Source of the DNA: Terebella lapidaria
Lineage: Eukaryota; Annelida; Polychaeta; Terebellida; Terebellidae
Length of the DNA stretch: 64,000 bases
Direction of reading: 5' to 3'
NCBI GenBank assembly: GCA_949152475.1
Contig: OX424567.1
Location: 23,957,402-24,021,401 of the forward strand
Shown: piece after piece, positions 1 through 11,709 of the stretch
Layout of the letters: each line of letters starts with the position of its first letter
Numbering within the stretch: position 1 is the stretch's first letter
The notes under the pieces: model-generated
Seen by the model: the letters and a program-made list of their open reading frames with translations, nothing else
Told to the model about the DNA's origin: nothing
Database searches by the model: none
Position numbers and translations under genes: made by a program

Positions 1-1264
1 ATGGACGAACATTGTGATCTTATTCTATTGGCCGTTGCGTGACTTACATAAAATGAGAGTCAGCACATGTGGTAATATAAAGGTTACATATTGCATATAT
101 AAAAAGTTGTATGTTATATTTTTTATCAGTATTTGCATACAAAGTATCGGGAATATAGGTAGATCGGAATTGTTACCTGCTCTGCACTAAAGAAGTAAAC
201 GATTTGGCATTTTCAACAGGGCTGCATGCGTGAGCGAATGTGGGGTACAAACATACTTGTAGGTTCGAAGTTGTTACTGAGTGACCTTCAACATTTTCCA
301 AGGTCAAATGTTCCAAAGGTTGCACCCCAATTGCGCTCATTAGTTGTGTGACTGGCTGAAGTTGTTCCAAAAGATGTGACGTGTCGTTAGCCAACTGGTA
401 AACACTTCACAGTTATTTCAGGAAAAATATATGGCGGTACAGTTCACTTGGATACAGTTGAAACTTTATGGGAAAAATGGTCATTTGTCATTGGGAGTTC
501 TTCAAATAAGCCATGCTGGAAAATATCTTTGGTCTCATTAGTTCTGCACCTGTATTTATTATCGGACTTTTCTTGAAAAACTTTGTTCCCTTTGAAAGTC
601 AAATGGTTGATTCAACATGAAGCTCACCTCACCTCTCATCAATTTCCCACGGGATTAATAAGGTTTTTCTTGTCTTGTCTTGTCTCTTGTTTAGATACGC
701 CCTGTTGACAAGATATTAGGGATGTACCGGTAATACTCGTATCCCTAATTGTATGACTCAACAAATTGGTCCATTATACCGAATATGTACCGCAAGACTG
801 CATAGTTATTAGGTACATATTACTTCACGGAATTGGTCACAAAGACGAAGAGAAATGAAGTGAGTTAATCAGAATACTGCATCGATCCATTTCCCACTCG
901 AAATTTGTATTTTTCGCACCGCTTCACGTTTATGTTTCAGTGCATTTACATCATCTCTAGATATATGTAACAGCATGGTCATGTAAATAAAGTATACAGC
1001 CATGACGTATTAATTGACATCGGTATGCACCCAGCTGGTTGTCTACTTACTGTGCGCTCATTACGTAACAATAACGATGTAAGGGATTAATGTATATCTT
1101 CAAGAAACACTGGACTAGATGATGTTGATTGGATAATTTGCTCATATCTTAGTACAATTAGCTATTATTTCGTGGCAAATAGGGCAGTGTTGAATCAGAA
1201 CTAGTAAATAGTACTCCATGTATTAGTAAGATACATTTCATCGTCACGTTGTACATTCATGTGG
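1..1264. other. Noncoding DNA upstream of the neuropeptide exon
   Basis: AT-rich sequence with only short chance reading frames. It should hold the upstream exon(s) and promoter of the FRWamide precursor if the 3' splice site at 1356 is real. I could not identify a signal-peptide exon, a TATA box or a conserved block here. Confidence 0.5.
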
Positions 1265-1346
1265 CATGTCATCAATTCATTATCATGATTGTCAATTCGT
1301 TATCATGTTATCATGATTAGCAATTCATTATCATGATTATCAATTC
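1265..1346. repeat. ATCATGATTA-type minisatellite before the splice acceptor
   Basis: About three to four imperfect copies of a 20-26 base unit built on CAATTCATTATCATGATTAT. The unit contains the palindrome ATCATGAT. The run ends directly in the pyrimidine-rich 3' splice site of the neuropeptide exon, so it is probably intronic. Confidence 0.6.
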
Positions 1347-1356
1347 TCTCCCGCAG

Positions 1357-2078
1357 ATTTCCCAGAGAAGATGTCGCCGCTAGGCGGACTTTTGCACATG
1401 TGTGCGATTGCCGCTCTCTCCGTCACCACGGTCTCCATGGCGACAGCGCTTCACGCTAGCCCCGGGGAGCGGATGTCCGACTGCCCGAGGTGTGTCACCA
1501 GTGACGATAGCGGCCCACGCTCCAAACGAGAAACCCCCGCACCCGTGGGACCTCGTGACCTCGAGGGGACCTCTGAGACTCGCACGAGGCGTTCGAGTCG
1601 ATCCGATCGGACTAGCTCGTTGTTTCGCTGGGGTAAGAAGAGCGCGGCGCCCGTCGATTTGGCCGTAGATGACGCGTTGACTCTGTCCGATGTGGACTCG
1701 GCATCCAGTCCTATAGCGGCTGAACGGGACAGTCTCGTGCGTCTGACGAAACGGGCGCCGTCCGCCGGGCGTCTTTTCCCTTTCGATGATGCCATGGCCT
1801 TCCGAGGAGCCAGGAACTTCAAAAGGATCTTTCGTTGGGGCAAACGCTCGCATGACAGTGGGGAAAATATGGCCAAATTCCAAGCGCAGAGGCGCGCAGC
1901 ACCTGTGTTTCGCTGGGGAAAGCGTGACAGTCCAGATTCTGGATTTTATAGGGCTTTGAGGTCGGGGAATGAGGGATTTTCCCCTGTCTTCAGATGGGGG
2001 AAACGTGCGAATTACGGCGACTCAGGGAATCGGCTCGAGAACAGTTTCTATGCGGACGATAGCTTCGCTCTCAGATAA
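1357..2078 (+). CDS. FRWamide neuropeptide precursor (coding exon)
   Basis: Precursor of secreted amidated peptides, 235 residues from the ATG at 1371. A pyrimidine-rich acceptor (CTCTCCCGCAG, ending at 1356) lies 14 bases before the ATG, so the exon starts at 1357 and an upstream 5'UTR exon is likely. Residues 1-29 form a signal peptide with a hydrophobic core and Ala-rich end. Four copies of FRWG followed by a dibasic site are visible: LFRWGKK (84-90), IFRWGKR (153-159), AAPVFRWGKR (176-185) and SPVFRWGKR (204-212). Gly before KR/KK is the amidation signal, and further cleavage sites (SKR, TRR, TKR, FKR, QRR) separate the spacers. Predicted products end in [L/I/V]FRW-NH2. The pattern resembles sNPF/LFRFamide-type precursors of lophotrochozoans with Trp in the last position. 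It also shares the FRWG string with the melanocortin core HFRWG, probably by convergence. I do not recognise a named orthologue. Confidence 0.87.
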
Positions 2079-2154
2079 GAGCTCATTGATTATTAGTCGA
2101 AAATACACGGAGAGTCTGTTTCCGTTGAATTTTCAACACTGCAAGAATGTAGGA

Positions 2155-2160
2155 AATAAA
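2155..2160 (+). terminator. Candidate poly(A) signal of the FRWamide gene
   Basis: AATAAA lies about 77 bases after the stop codon. A second AATAAA is near 2337. Either could set the 3' end. No transcript evidence is available. Confidence 0.4.
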
Positions 2161-2259
2161 TGTTACCGCCCAGAAAGGTTGGAAACAACATACTGTGTCA
2201 CATTAATTATTGTCTCAACGAATGTATGTACATATTCGTTTGTTTTGCTATAAATTGAC

Positions 2260-4730
2260 AAAAAATGGAGCATTTTGTTTTATAGAAAAAAATTAATTAA
2301 ACCATGTTGTTTCAATTACAATCACACTGATGAAAAAATAAATATCATTCTTACATAAAGGAACAAGTCTAACCATTGGAAACAGTTAAATGACCAGCAC
2401 ACCTTATCACTTTTGTTTTCGACTTGCATACATAATCTGTGTCTGCGCACCGTACACCATCATCAATCATTTAATACAAAACAAGTGCTTATTGGGCTTT
2501 ATTGGGATACGTATGCAGACGACAACAGAATCGTACATGGTTGGCTTCCAAGAAACAACTCTTTCATGACACGTGGGATGTAAAACAACAGTAATTCCGC
2601 ATCAACAGCCAACTGGAATGAAGTACATAAGCGAGCGGTAAATATATCGAGTATTTTTCCTTTCCAATGGCTTCTCGGGATCACGAACCAGCGCCTTTGT
2701 AGAGTCAAGCCCTCGGTAATTCTATCAGGCTTATACCATTGCATAAACTGGTGGGTGTATGGCGCTCTGCGTAATTAGATCCCGCGTATAATTTCCGATC
2801 TCCGGAAATGTTCTTGTAAAATGAGTTAAACGACGGTAATAAAGCCCACTGGAAAGATCATGAAAAACCAACCTCGTCGACAGCTTCGGTTACGAACTTC
2901 GAGGCGCACAATTATAACGCAACTGATAAGCGTTATCAATGTCGGGTTCGTGCAGAATCGTGGCTCAAAATTCAAACTGTATTCAATTTCTTTATGTGAC
3001 ATCCATTGCTTATTGGCTATCAAATTAGCTGTATCCAATTTCGTGTGTGGTTGTTCTAAAATAAATTCGTGCTGTATAAAATTTAATATGTTGTATGTGA
3101 GGTACAGTAGAGGCAAATTGCCTACTCTATCATCATGTCTGCGAAACATTTGGTTAATACAATTATACACTTGTGTACCCACTTTATATGTACATATTGC
3201 AGATCTGATAATCATAAATATTACGAATCAGTGTGGACGTCAAAACAACAAAGAACAGATATACCTACACTCCAGGAAATGTCTTATGTTGCCAATGTTT
3301 TAGTTATTTTCCCTAATAAACAAGCAACAATCTGAGAAGAAAAATGCCTCGGCACGTTTTCAGAGTCAAAATTCATTGGCATCATTTGTAAATTTACTTG
3401 TTAATTTTCCTGTCTCGACAGTCGATTCACAGTGCGCGGTTTTCCAACTTCATATACATTACGGCTAATTTCTTGATGCAACGTTGCTATAAATGATCTT
3501 TTTGTCACTACGAAATCGACATTCTCGCTCATTCATTAAGTTTCAACTTCTTATTGCTATATATTAGTCGCTACTCCGTTAAAAGTAAAATACAATATCT
3601 CTCACACAATTAGTAGGCCTAGCTTATCTTTCTGAATTCAAACTTCCATTGGAATTCCTCACAAACGCTATCGACATGTACTTGATCATGTTATTCAGTC
3701 CGAAATTCTAACGGAAACCACGACAAGACCTTGAAGGTGTTGGCGGGATATTAAATTTTAAGCCACATCTAAGTTTACACCTGTGTTGGGTTTCTATTCA
3801 TCATGCCTATAACGGTCTAAACGCAATCCCCATGAATGATATATCAACGAGTTAGATGATACATTTTGTATAACGTATAAAGACATGTATACATTTAATT
3901 AATTCCTTCGTTATCCAGCGAAAAAGTGAGCAAGTTTTTTTTATCTTGTTCAGAATTAATCATGTAATAAGCTGTGTTATTTTTGTGATACACTGCAGAA
4001 CATTTCACAACATATAAACCGATCGGCGAAGAAGGTAAGAAAAACAGCAAAAGCTTAGAGGATCATGCCACGCAAACAACGTTGTTATGTCACGCTATAA
4101 TACTGTGTAGTGATGGAGCCTACGGAAATTCGCATAATTCCGAACAAATCCTGACTTCGTCAACAGAGCGCAGTGGCGCTAACTAACATCCATCAAACGC
4201 CAAAATGTCACTGTCAATTTCTCGTCTCCCCTGTTGAAATTCCGGTACGTGTTTTGAGGGGAAACAAACAGTTTTAACTGAAACAACAGTGAATACTTTT
4301 TGTCGTCCAAATGAAGTGGACTTTTTGCACTTGTCGGTTGATTGGGGTTATGGTTTGCTTAACGAGCACCGGAATACGCTTATTTGTGTTTCAAATGAAG
4401 ACAAAAGGCAGCAATGTTTATTAATAAGGATTCGAGGTTAGTTTTCACAAATTAAGTATTTTCAATTGTGCACTTTCGGTCAACTGCACAGTGTTATAAA
4501 ATCATTATAATTGTAAGAAGTCCTTCGTTTGTCTTGCCATGTGCAGATATGTGCCTATGACAGGTATTGATACCGGTAACTACCGTGTGCATCAAATATA
4601 ACAACAGTGTAACTGTTCAATGTCTTAGACTACATCATAATAATCAAACAAATACATGTACATGCATTTTCATCCGTGATTCAATGTTGTGTGCTCAGCC
4701 CAGTTTTTGTATTTTCTATACCAAATACAT
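2260..4730. other. Intergenic DNA, no gene recognised
   Basis: AT-rich sequence with short reading frames on both strands that have no recognisable domain, no start context and no splice logic. Nothing else was found. Confidence 0.5.
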
Positions 4731-4819
4731 GTAGGTATGGCGCCCCGTTCGTGCCACAAAAAAGAGAATTTATTTTTTTTCTAACTCATACGTATGAGTT
4801 ACTAAGTCATACGTATCAG
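4731..4819 (+). repeat. Truncated copy of a GGCGCCCCGTTCGTGCCAC repeat
   Basis: Starts with a roughly 35-base block (ATGGCGCCCCGTTCGTGCC) and continues into two CATACGTATG units. The inverse of the same block ends the large CATACGTATG array at 27.30-27.67 kb. It looks like one end of a mobile element whose minisatellite is short here. Confidence 0.6.
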
Positions 4820-5110
4820 GGGCGGATCCAGGAATTTGAAAAGAGAGGGTCCGACATTATACGGCGTGAGGTCTGGGGCCCGCTCAAGGGCCCCAGAAAC
4901 CAGATCCTTTTTTATGTCCTGTGGTAGCCTCCTGGCATCTCCTGGGTATAAAGCCCACTTCATGCCCCTGGTATATAAAAAACTGAGTATACATTTCAAA
5001 CAAACTCACTATGATCAACCGGAACTCAAACATGATATTTCGACATAATTTTTTGACATTAGAGCGTTGGGGGCGAAGCCCCCAACCCTCTACATGTCTA
5101 TGTGCTGACT
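4818..5110. mobile_element. Possible hAT-type MITE end (CAGGGGCGGATCCAGG)
   Basis: CAGGGGCGGATCCAGG at 4818 matches the terminal repeat style of hAT MITEs common in invertebrates. The following sequence is GC-rich, with small palindromes such as GGGGGCGAAGCCCCC near 5070. I did not find the matching inverted end, so the right border is a guess. Confidence 0.35.
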
Positions 5111-5255
5111 TTTTCATGGAGGTTTCATGCCAACCTATCGACGCCCGTTTTGGCATGTAAACGATTAGACACCTACTTCAAATGAGAATTTTCTTCGTCC
5201 TTGACATAAAATCTCTCGAATTGATGGCAAACTTTGAATATTCCACAGATATATA

Positions 5256-5335
5256 ACACGGTGGCTAGGCGTTACGCGTTATTCAGGGAGTGCCGCGTAA
5301 AATCGTGAGTATTACGCGTTATTCATGAGGAAATG
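5256..5335 (+). repeat. 80-bp dispersed repeat, copy 1
   Basis: An 80-base block rich in ACGCG and TTACGCGTTATTC. An inverted copy lies at 26124-26203 with one mismatch by eye. It flanks the foldback and LTR elements. Confidence 0.75.
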
Positions 5336-5618
5336 ACACAGGAAACGACACATGCCCCCACTTCAAATGAGGAAAATCAATGAAAAAGTTAAGTTTCTTC
5401 CTAAAATTTTGTTTCCACGGAACATCCCAATGAGTAAACATTGCGTATGCTACTATGAATTACTTGTATACATCGTTATATTTACGAAAATGGACACACA
5501 GTTCGTGACAACACCCGCACGCTTGCGACTAGTTTGTGAAATATCATCGGCTATCAATTGAAACCAACAAAGCGCATGTTTGTAAATCATAGAATGCTCG
5601 GAGAAATCTTTCTTTATT

Positions 5619-5627
5619 GTTACACAA
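5619..5627 (+). repeat. Left 9-bp target-site duplication of the foldback element
   Basis: GTTACACAA lies just before the terminal GGCTTACTG. The same nine bases in the same orientation follow the right terminus at 12652-12660. Confidence 0.85.
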
Positions 5628-6115
5628 GGCTTACTGTAAAAAACGAAACGAAACGAAATGAAATGAAACGAAACGAGTGAAGTATAGGGTGTTCTCAAAA
5701 TATTTTTTCTCCAGATTTTTTTCCCAATTAATTTCTACAATTTTTTTAATAATCCACATCAATGAAAACGACAGGTTCCTTTTTTGTTACCCTCGCCCCG
5801 GAGGGGGGGGGCGAGGGTATTGCATGTCTGACTGTCTGTCCATGCGCATAACTCCGACACAAATGGTCCGATCGATGTGAGATTAATAGAGATGAAGCGG
5901 TATGGACGTGGCTTGAGCCTCAAGTTTTGACACCAAATATTGTACACACATGACATGTGATTTTACATCAAGGACAGCAGATATCCCTGGGAGGCCGGCG
6001 GAGATCAAGTGCATGAGAAAAGTGGTGGATGTACATACTGCTGCTTGACACATGATAGTTTATGGTTTAGAGATCACTGGTCAATTATTATAATTTGTAA
6101 CCAAAAAAAAATCTT

Positions 6116-6181
6116 GTTTCGTTTCGTTTCGTTTTTTACAGTTACCCACCACCAGTAACTGTAAAAAACGAAACGAAACGA
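6116..6181. repeat. Internal hairpin unit 1 (CGTTTCGTTTCG stem)
   Basis: Perfect hairpin with an approximately 27-base stem (CGTTTCGTTTCGTTTTTTACAG...) and a 9-base CCACCACCA-type loop. Its stem equals the outer end of the element after the first few bases. Left-arm copies follow at 6570-6635, 7313-7380 and 7767-7833. Confidence 0.8.
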
Positions 6182-6569
6182 AAAAAAAAATTTTTTTGGG
6201 AGATTTTCACAAAAATTCTCAAAGACCTTCAATATGAGGATCTGAGCTTCAGGGTCAGTTTTGACGCCAAATGCACACATGACATGTCGTATCTATTACA
6301 TCATAGGAGACTATTTGCTGAGAAGCCTGACACGTCCCTCAATTTCTAATCCCAGTTTGTGGATCCCAACGTGGCATTATGGTGCAGTGCAGTATCATTA
6401 ATGTGTCAAGCTGATTTAACATCACGGACAGCTGATATCCCTGAGAGGCCGGTGGAGAATAAGGTCCATGAGAAAAGTGGTGGATGTACATACCGTTGCT
6501 TGACATATGATAGTTTATGGTTTAGAGATCACTGGTCAATTATTAGAATTTGTAACCAAAAAAAATCTT

Positions 6570-6635
6570 GTTTCGTTTCGTTTCGTTTTTTACAGTTACC
6601 CACCACCAGTAACTGTAAAAAACGAAACGAAACGA
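6570..6635. repeat. Internal hairpin unit 2
   Basis: Same hairpin as at 6116, 454 bases further on. Its right-arm partner is the one split by the HINE-like insertion. Confidence 0.8.
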
Positions 6636-7312
6636 AAAAAAAAATTTTTTTTGGGAGATTTTCACAAAAATTCTCAAAGACCTTGGTATATGCCTTCTTT
6701 ATGAGGATATGAGTCTCAGGGTCAGTTTTGACACAAAATGCACACATGACATGTCGTATCTATTACATCACAGGAGACTATTCGTTGAGAAGCCTGGCAC
6801 GTCACTCTATTTCTAATCCCGGTTTGTGGAACCCAACGTGGCATTGTGGTGCAGTGAAGTAACATTAATGCGTCAAGCTGATTTTACATCACGGACAGCA
6901 GATATCCCTGAGAGGCCGGCGGAGAATAAGGTCCATGAGAAAAGTGGTGGATGTAGGGCAGATTCAGGTAGACCGATACACTTAAGACTTTTGACTCAAT
7001 TGACTGATTTTCTGGCTCATGATTAATAGACGGGCGTTATACTGTGGCACGTGCAGCATACACATATGCATAACACAAAATCCTTAATGTAAATTTTTAA
7101 TTGCCATGCATATTGTTATTTACACACATACTTTTTCGCTTAGAGTCGGTGTATCGGTGAAACTGATGCCATTCAGTTTGACCGATACACGTGTTTCAGG
7201 CTGACCGATACACCAAGATCGAGACATATATACACCCTACATACCGCTGCTTGACACATGATGGTTTAGAGATCACTGGTCAATTATTAGAATTTGTAAC
7301 CAAAAAAAATCT

Positions 7313-7380
7313 CGTTTCGTTTCGTTTCGTTTTTTACAGTTACCCACCACCAGTAACTGTAAAAAACGAAATGAAACGAA
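7313..7380. repeat. Internal hairpin unit 3
   Basis: Same hairpin with one stem change (GAAATG for GAAACG). The right-arm partner is at 9468-9536. Confidence 0.78.
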
Positions 7381-7766
7381 AAAAAAAATTTTTTGGGGAG
7401 ATTTTCACAAAAATTCTCAAAGACCTTCAATATGAGGATCTGAGCTTCAGGGTCAGTTTTGACGCCAAATGCACACATGACATGTCGTATCTATTACATC
7501 ATAGGAGACTATTTGCTGAGAAGCCTGACACGTCCCTCAATTTCTAATCCCAGTTTGTGGATCCCAACGTGGCATTACGGTGCAGTGCAGTATCATTAAT
7601 GTGTCAAGCTGATTTAACATCACGGACAGCTGATATCCCTGAGAGGCCGGTGGAGAATAAGGTCCATGAGAAAAGTGGTGGATTTACATACCGTTGCTTG
7701 ACATATGATAGTTTATGGTTTAGAGATCACAGGTCAATTATTAGAATTTGTAACCAAAAAAAATCT

Positions 7767-7833
7767 CGTTTCGTTTCGTTTCGTTTTTTACAGTTACCCA
7801 CCACCAGTAACTGTAAAAAACGAAACGAAACGA
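7767..7833. repeat. Internal hairpin unit 4
   Basis: Same hairpin, 454 bases after unit 3. The segment 7424-7728 directly repeats 6226-6530, so the left arm contains an extra tandem copy that the right arm lacks. Confidence 0.78.
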
Positions 7834-7959
7834 AAAAAAAATTTTTTTGGGAGATTTTCACAAAAATTCTCAGACCTTCAATATCTTGATCTTTTGTCTT
7901 ATAGATCAATATCTTTTGGAGATTTTCACAAAAATTTTCAAAGACCTTGGTAAGGTAAG

Positions 7960-9320
7960 ATACGACATTAACTGAAACTTTGACATCCGAAATCTTGTAG
8001 TGATGTACCGTATATTCGCGCATATAAGGACATGTTCTTATATCCGGAATATTGCGTTTTGGGGCTCTCATCGAAAAATCAAAGTGTCTCGAATTTAAGG
8101 ACATGTTCTTATATTCGAATATAAGGACACCCCCAATAACTCGTATATAAGAACATGTTCTTATATTCGAATATAAATCATTATAATGATCTGCCATGAT
8201 GACACATAGATCTATATAGGCGCTATTTTAAAACGTGTAATGCCTATTTCCACTGAGTCTCCAAAATATAGCCTCTATTATGTACCAACAGTAGTCCCTA
8301 ACTTGGCTGCACGTGGCAGCACGTGCAATAAGTGTCCATATTGCACTAGCGCGTAGTTATTGCACTCCCCAAATAACGTTACTATGGAAACAGAAATTGT
8401 TTACGTTAGTCTTTGACGCGATAAAGAAAACATTCTCATAGACATATAATAAAGCAAATACAGCACGACACTGGGTTTCGTTTTGCACTTGTTCTTTTTA
8501 CTATGGCCTCGCAAGCTCGGCCTACGCAAAAAGAATGCGTGCAAAATAAAACCCAGTATCGTGCAGTATTTGCTTATTATATTCGGGACAATTTTGCATT
8601 TTGGGCGTCAAAACCCGAAGTGTCTGGGTGTCCTTATAAACGAATATTGCTTTATGGCACGAAAAAAGTAAACCTTCTCGAATATAGGGACATGTTAGCC
8701 GCTGATTGGCTAAGATTTAGGCCTGTGTAACCAGGTTGGAGTCATCGCGGTTTTTAGCCAGTCATTAGTATCGCGGAAAAACGCGACCCTGAGCGTGGAG
8801 TGAGCGATATTACAGGACCAGTATGTGAAGCGGCTGGTACGAGCGGTCAGTTATATGAGCAGAATACCCGAAAAACGTATTTCTTCAATACCGATCATGT
8901 TGAATTGATTCAAGACAACGATGTATTGCTATCTTGAAGCTAGTAATTGATGGATAGATGTCTGTCGTAGAGAATATATTGCGCGAAGCACTGTATGATT
9001 GAGCGATAATATTATGACAGATAGGAAACACGATTTTCAAAAAAACAGATAACGCTGTCTTGCTATCTGGGCTGGGTCTGGGCGATAATTCGTGATTTTT
9101 CAGTTCAACCGCTTATATTTTGCACATGTGTAATCCAATTTTTCATATGATAGTGTCGGTGACTTACTTAAATGAACACATATGTCTTTGAATGGTACTT
9201 ATTTGTCCCGTTAATCGATTTGTTATTAATGAATTCCCTTGGAGATTTTTCGTACTTGCTTGTGCGACAAATTTCAGTAATATAGTGGGAGTAGTTGTAG
9301 TGATGCACGAGTCAATGACC
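7960..9320. other. Central spacer of the foldback element
   Basis: Unpaired region between the arms. Near 8006 it has a TA-flanked CCGTATATTCGCGCATATAA terminus that resembles the pogo-like ends in the Gli introns, followed by imperfect repeats of AAGGACATGTTCTTATA. A long hairpin is at 8444-8582. No transposase or other protein domain was recognised in any frame. Confidence 0.5.
8444..8582. repeat. Short foldback MITE inside the spacer
   Basis: Inverted arms of about 60 bases (ATAATAAGCAAATAC ... GTATTTGCTTATTAT) carry CACTGGGTTT and its complement, with a loop near 8514. The arms differ at several positions. The AT-rich borders leave the target duplication unclear. Confidence 0.65.
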
Positions 9321-9467
9321 ATAAACTACTAGTATCATGTGTCAAGCAGCGGTATGTACATCCACCACTTTTCTCATTTGGTGTCAAAACTGACCCTGAG
9401 GCTCAAATCCTCAAAAACAATTATACCAAGGTCTTGGTAAATGTGAAAATCACCAACAAAATTTTTT

Positions 9468-9536
9468 TTCGTTTCGTTTCGTTTTTTACAATTACTGGTG
9501 GTGGGTAACTGTAAAAAACGAAACGAAACGAAACGA
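9468..9536. repeat. Right-arm hairpin unit (partner of unit 3)
   Basis: CGTTTCGTTTCG stem with a TGGTGGTGG-type loop, the inverse-orientation partner of 7313-7380. One loop-side base differs. Confidence 0.78.
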
Positions 9537-10227
9537 GATTTTTTTTGGTTACAAATTCTAATAATTGACCAGTGATCTCTAAACCATTATGTGTCAAGCA
9601 GCGGTATGTAGGGTGTATAAATGTCTCGATCTTGGTGTATCGGTCAGCCTGAAACACGTGTATCGGTCAAACTGAATGGCATCAGTTTCACCGATACACC
9701 GACTCTAAGCGAAAAAGTATGTGTGTAAATAACAATATGCATGGCAATTAAAAATTTACATTAAGGATTTTGTGTTATGCATATGTGTATGCTGCACGTG
9801 CCACAGTATAACGCCCGTCTATTAATCATGAGCCAGAAAATCAGTCAATTGAGTCAAAAGTCTTAAGTGTATCGGTCTACCTGAATCTGCCCTACATCCA
9901 CCACTTTTCTCATGGACCTTATTCTCCACCGGCCTCTCAGGGATATCTGCTGTCCGTGATGTAAAATCAGCTTGACGCATTAATGTTACTGCACTGCACC
10001 ACAGTGCCACGTTGGGTTCCACAAACCGGGATTAGAAATAGAGTGACGTGCCAGGCTTCTCAACGAATAGTCTCCTGTGATGTAATAGATACGACATGTC
10101 ATGTGTGCATTTTGTGTCAAAACTGACCCTGAGACTCATATCCTCATAAAGAAGGCATATACCAAGGTCTTTGAGAATTTTTGTGAAAATCTCCCAAAAA
10201 AATTTCTTTTTTTTTCGTTTCGTTTCG

Positions 10228-10232
10228 TTTTT
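10228..10232. repeat. T5 flank (left) of HINE-like copy A
   Basis: TTTTT directly before the element, repeated directly after it at 11658-11662. The split hairpin of the foldback arm reads through if the element and one T5 are removed. Confidence 0.7.
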
Positions 10233-11657
10233 AGGTTACCGGACCAATGGTCCGATAACCTATTGGCATGGCGTTGCGTCCGTCGTCCGTCGTCGTCCGT
10301 CGTCGTCGTCCACATTTTTATCTTTTTTGTTTACAGGCGAATTTTTCTGAAATTTTGCACAAAAATACTTAAAAATAATTCAAGAAGGAGGTATTTTTTA
10401 GTTTTTTGATTTTCGCTTTTTTTTCAAAATGGCGGCCGTTTTCGACGAAAAATGCCTGATTTTGGACTTTGGCGGCCATTTTCTCAAAATCTGTTCAGTA
10501 ACTTTTTTTCTTTTTGATAAATAACACTCCTCATATGTACTCCTATGATGTCTATAAATTTCGTTGCGCTTGAATCGCTCGAAGTGGGCCATTTTGGCCC
10601 AAACTCGGCTCAAATGGGACTTTCCCATGTTAAATTCTCCTATGCTTTATAATGGGACACATTATGCCTAATATCTCACTTGATATTGAGATTAGAGACT
10701 AGGAATCAATTGTGGACCTATAGGAAATGATATATGCTGAATATTCTCGTGACCTTGAATTTGACCTCTGACCTCAGTTTCAAGGTCAGAGCACAAAATG
10801 GCTTATATCTCGCTTATTATCGACTCTACAGCTTAGGAATCAATTGTGGACATATAGGAAATGATATATTCTGAATATTTTCGTGACCTTGAATTTGACC
10901 TCTGACCTCAGTTTCAAGGTCAGAGCACAAAATGGCTTATATCTCGCTTATTATCGACTTTACAGCTTAGGAATCAATTGTGGACATATAGGAAATGATA
11001 TATGCTGAATATTCTGATGACCTTGAATTTGACCTTCGACCTCATTTTCAAGGTCACAGGACAAAATGGCTAATATCTCGCTTGTTATCGACTTTACAGC
11101 TTAGCAATCAATTATGAACATATAGGAAATGATATATGCAGATTATTGTCATGACCTTGAATTTGACCTTTGACCTCATTTTCAAGGTCACAGGACAAAA
11201 TGGCTAATATCTCACTTATTATCGATTTTACAGCTTAGGAATCAATTGTGGACATATAGGAAATGATATATGCTGAATATTCTCGTGACCTTGAATTTGA
11301 CCTCTGACCTCATTTCCTTGGTTCAAGGACAAACTGGCTCATATCTTGCTCCTCTATTGACTGTATGGCTTGGGAATCAATTGTGGACATGATATACATG
11401 ATATAGAAAATGATATACACTGAATATTTTGATGACCTTGAATTTGACCTTTGCCTTTCATTTTCAAGGCTACAGCATAAAATTGCTAATATCTCTCTGA
11501 TTATTGAACTTACAGCTTAGCAATCAACTGTGGACATGATATATGCTTAATGTTATATATGCTGAATATTCTCTTGACCTTGAATTCAACCAGGGACCTG
11601 GCTAACACCTAAAATATTAAACATTGTCCGGTAACCTATCTTTGGCCCTTGGCCTAA
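10233..11657 (-). mobile_element. HINE/Helentron-like non-autonomous element, copy A
   Basis: One end is the palindrome AGGTTACCGGACCAATGG...CCGATAACC, with an 11-12 base stem, followed by a GTCCGTCGTCGTC run. The other end is TTGTCCGGTAACCT plus GGCCCTTGGCCTAA, so a short sub-terminal inverted repeat (GGTTACCGGAC) links asymmetric ends. The middle is a minisatellite of roughly 133-bp units. Asymmetric ends, a terminal hairpin, central tandem repeats and insertion in a T-run match Helentron-associated elements as described in animals. No Rep/helicase was seen. Copy B at 46990-48708 is nearly identical. Confidence 0.7.
10680..11600 (-). repeat. Minisatellite of ~133-bp units in copy A
   Basis: About six to seven units, each with CTTATATCTCGCTTATTATC, a GGAATCAATTGTGGACATAT block and a cluster of AGGTCA half-sites in both spellings (TGACCT/AGGTCA). 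Units toward 11.4 kb are more divergent. Confidence 0.8.
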
Positions 11658-11709
11658 TTTTTACAGTTACTGGTGGTGGGTAACTGTAAAAAACGAAACG
11701 AAACGAAAC
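11658..11709. repeat. Right half of the interrupted hairpin (partner of unit 2)
   Basis: Continues the hairpin that begins near 10213 and is split by copy A. This dates copy A as younger than the foldback element. Confidence 0.75.

Noticed and set aside
1380-1883. Minus-strand frame overlapping the neuropeptide exon
   Set aside because: Arg/Gly-rich shadow of the sense frame with no domain. The sense frame has a signal peptide and processing sites.
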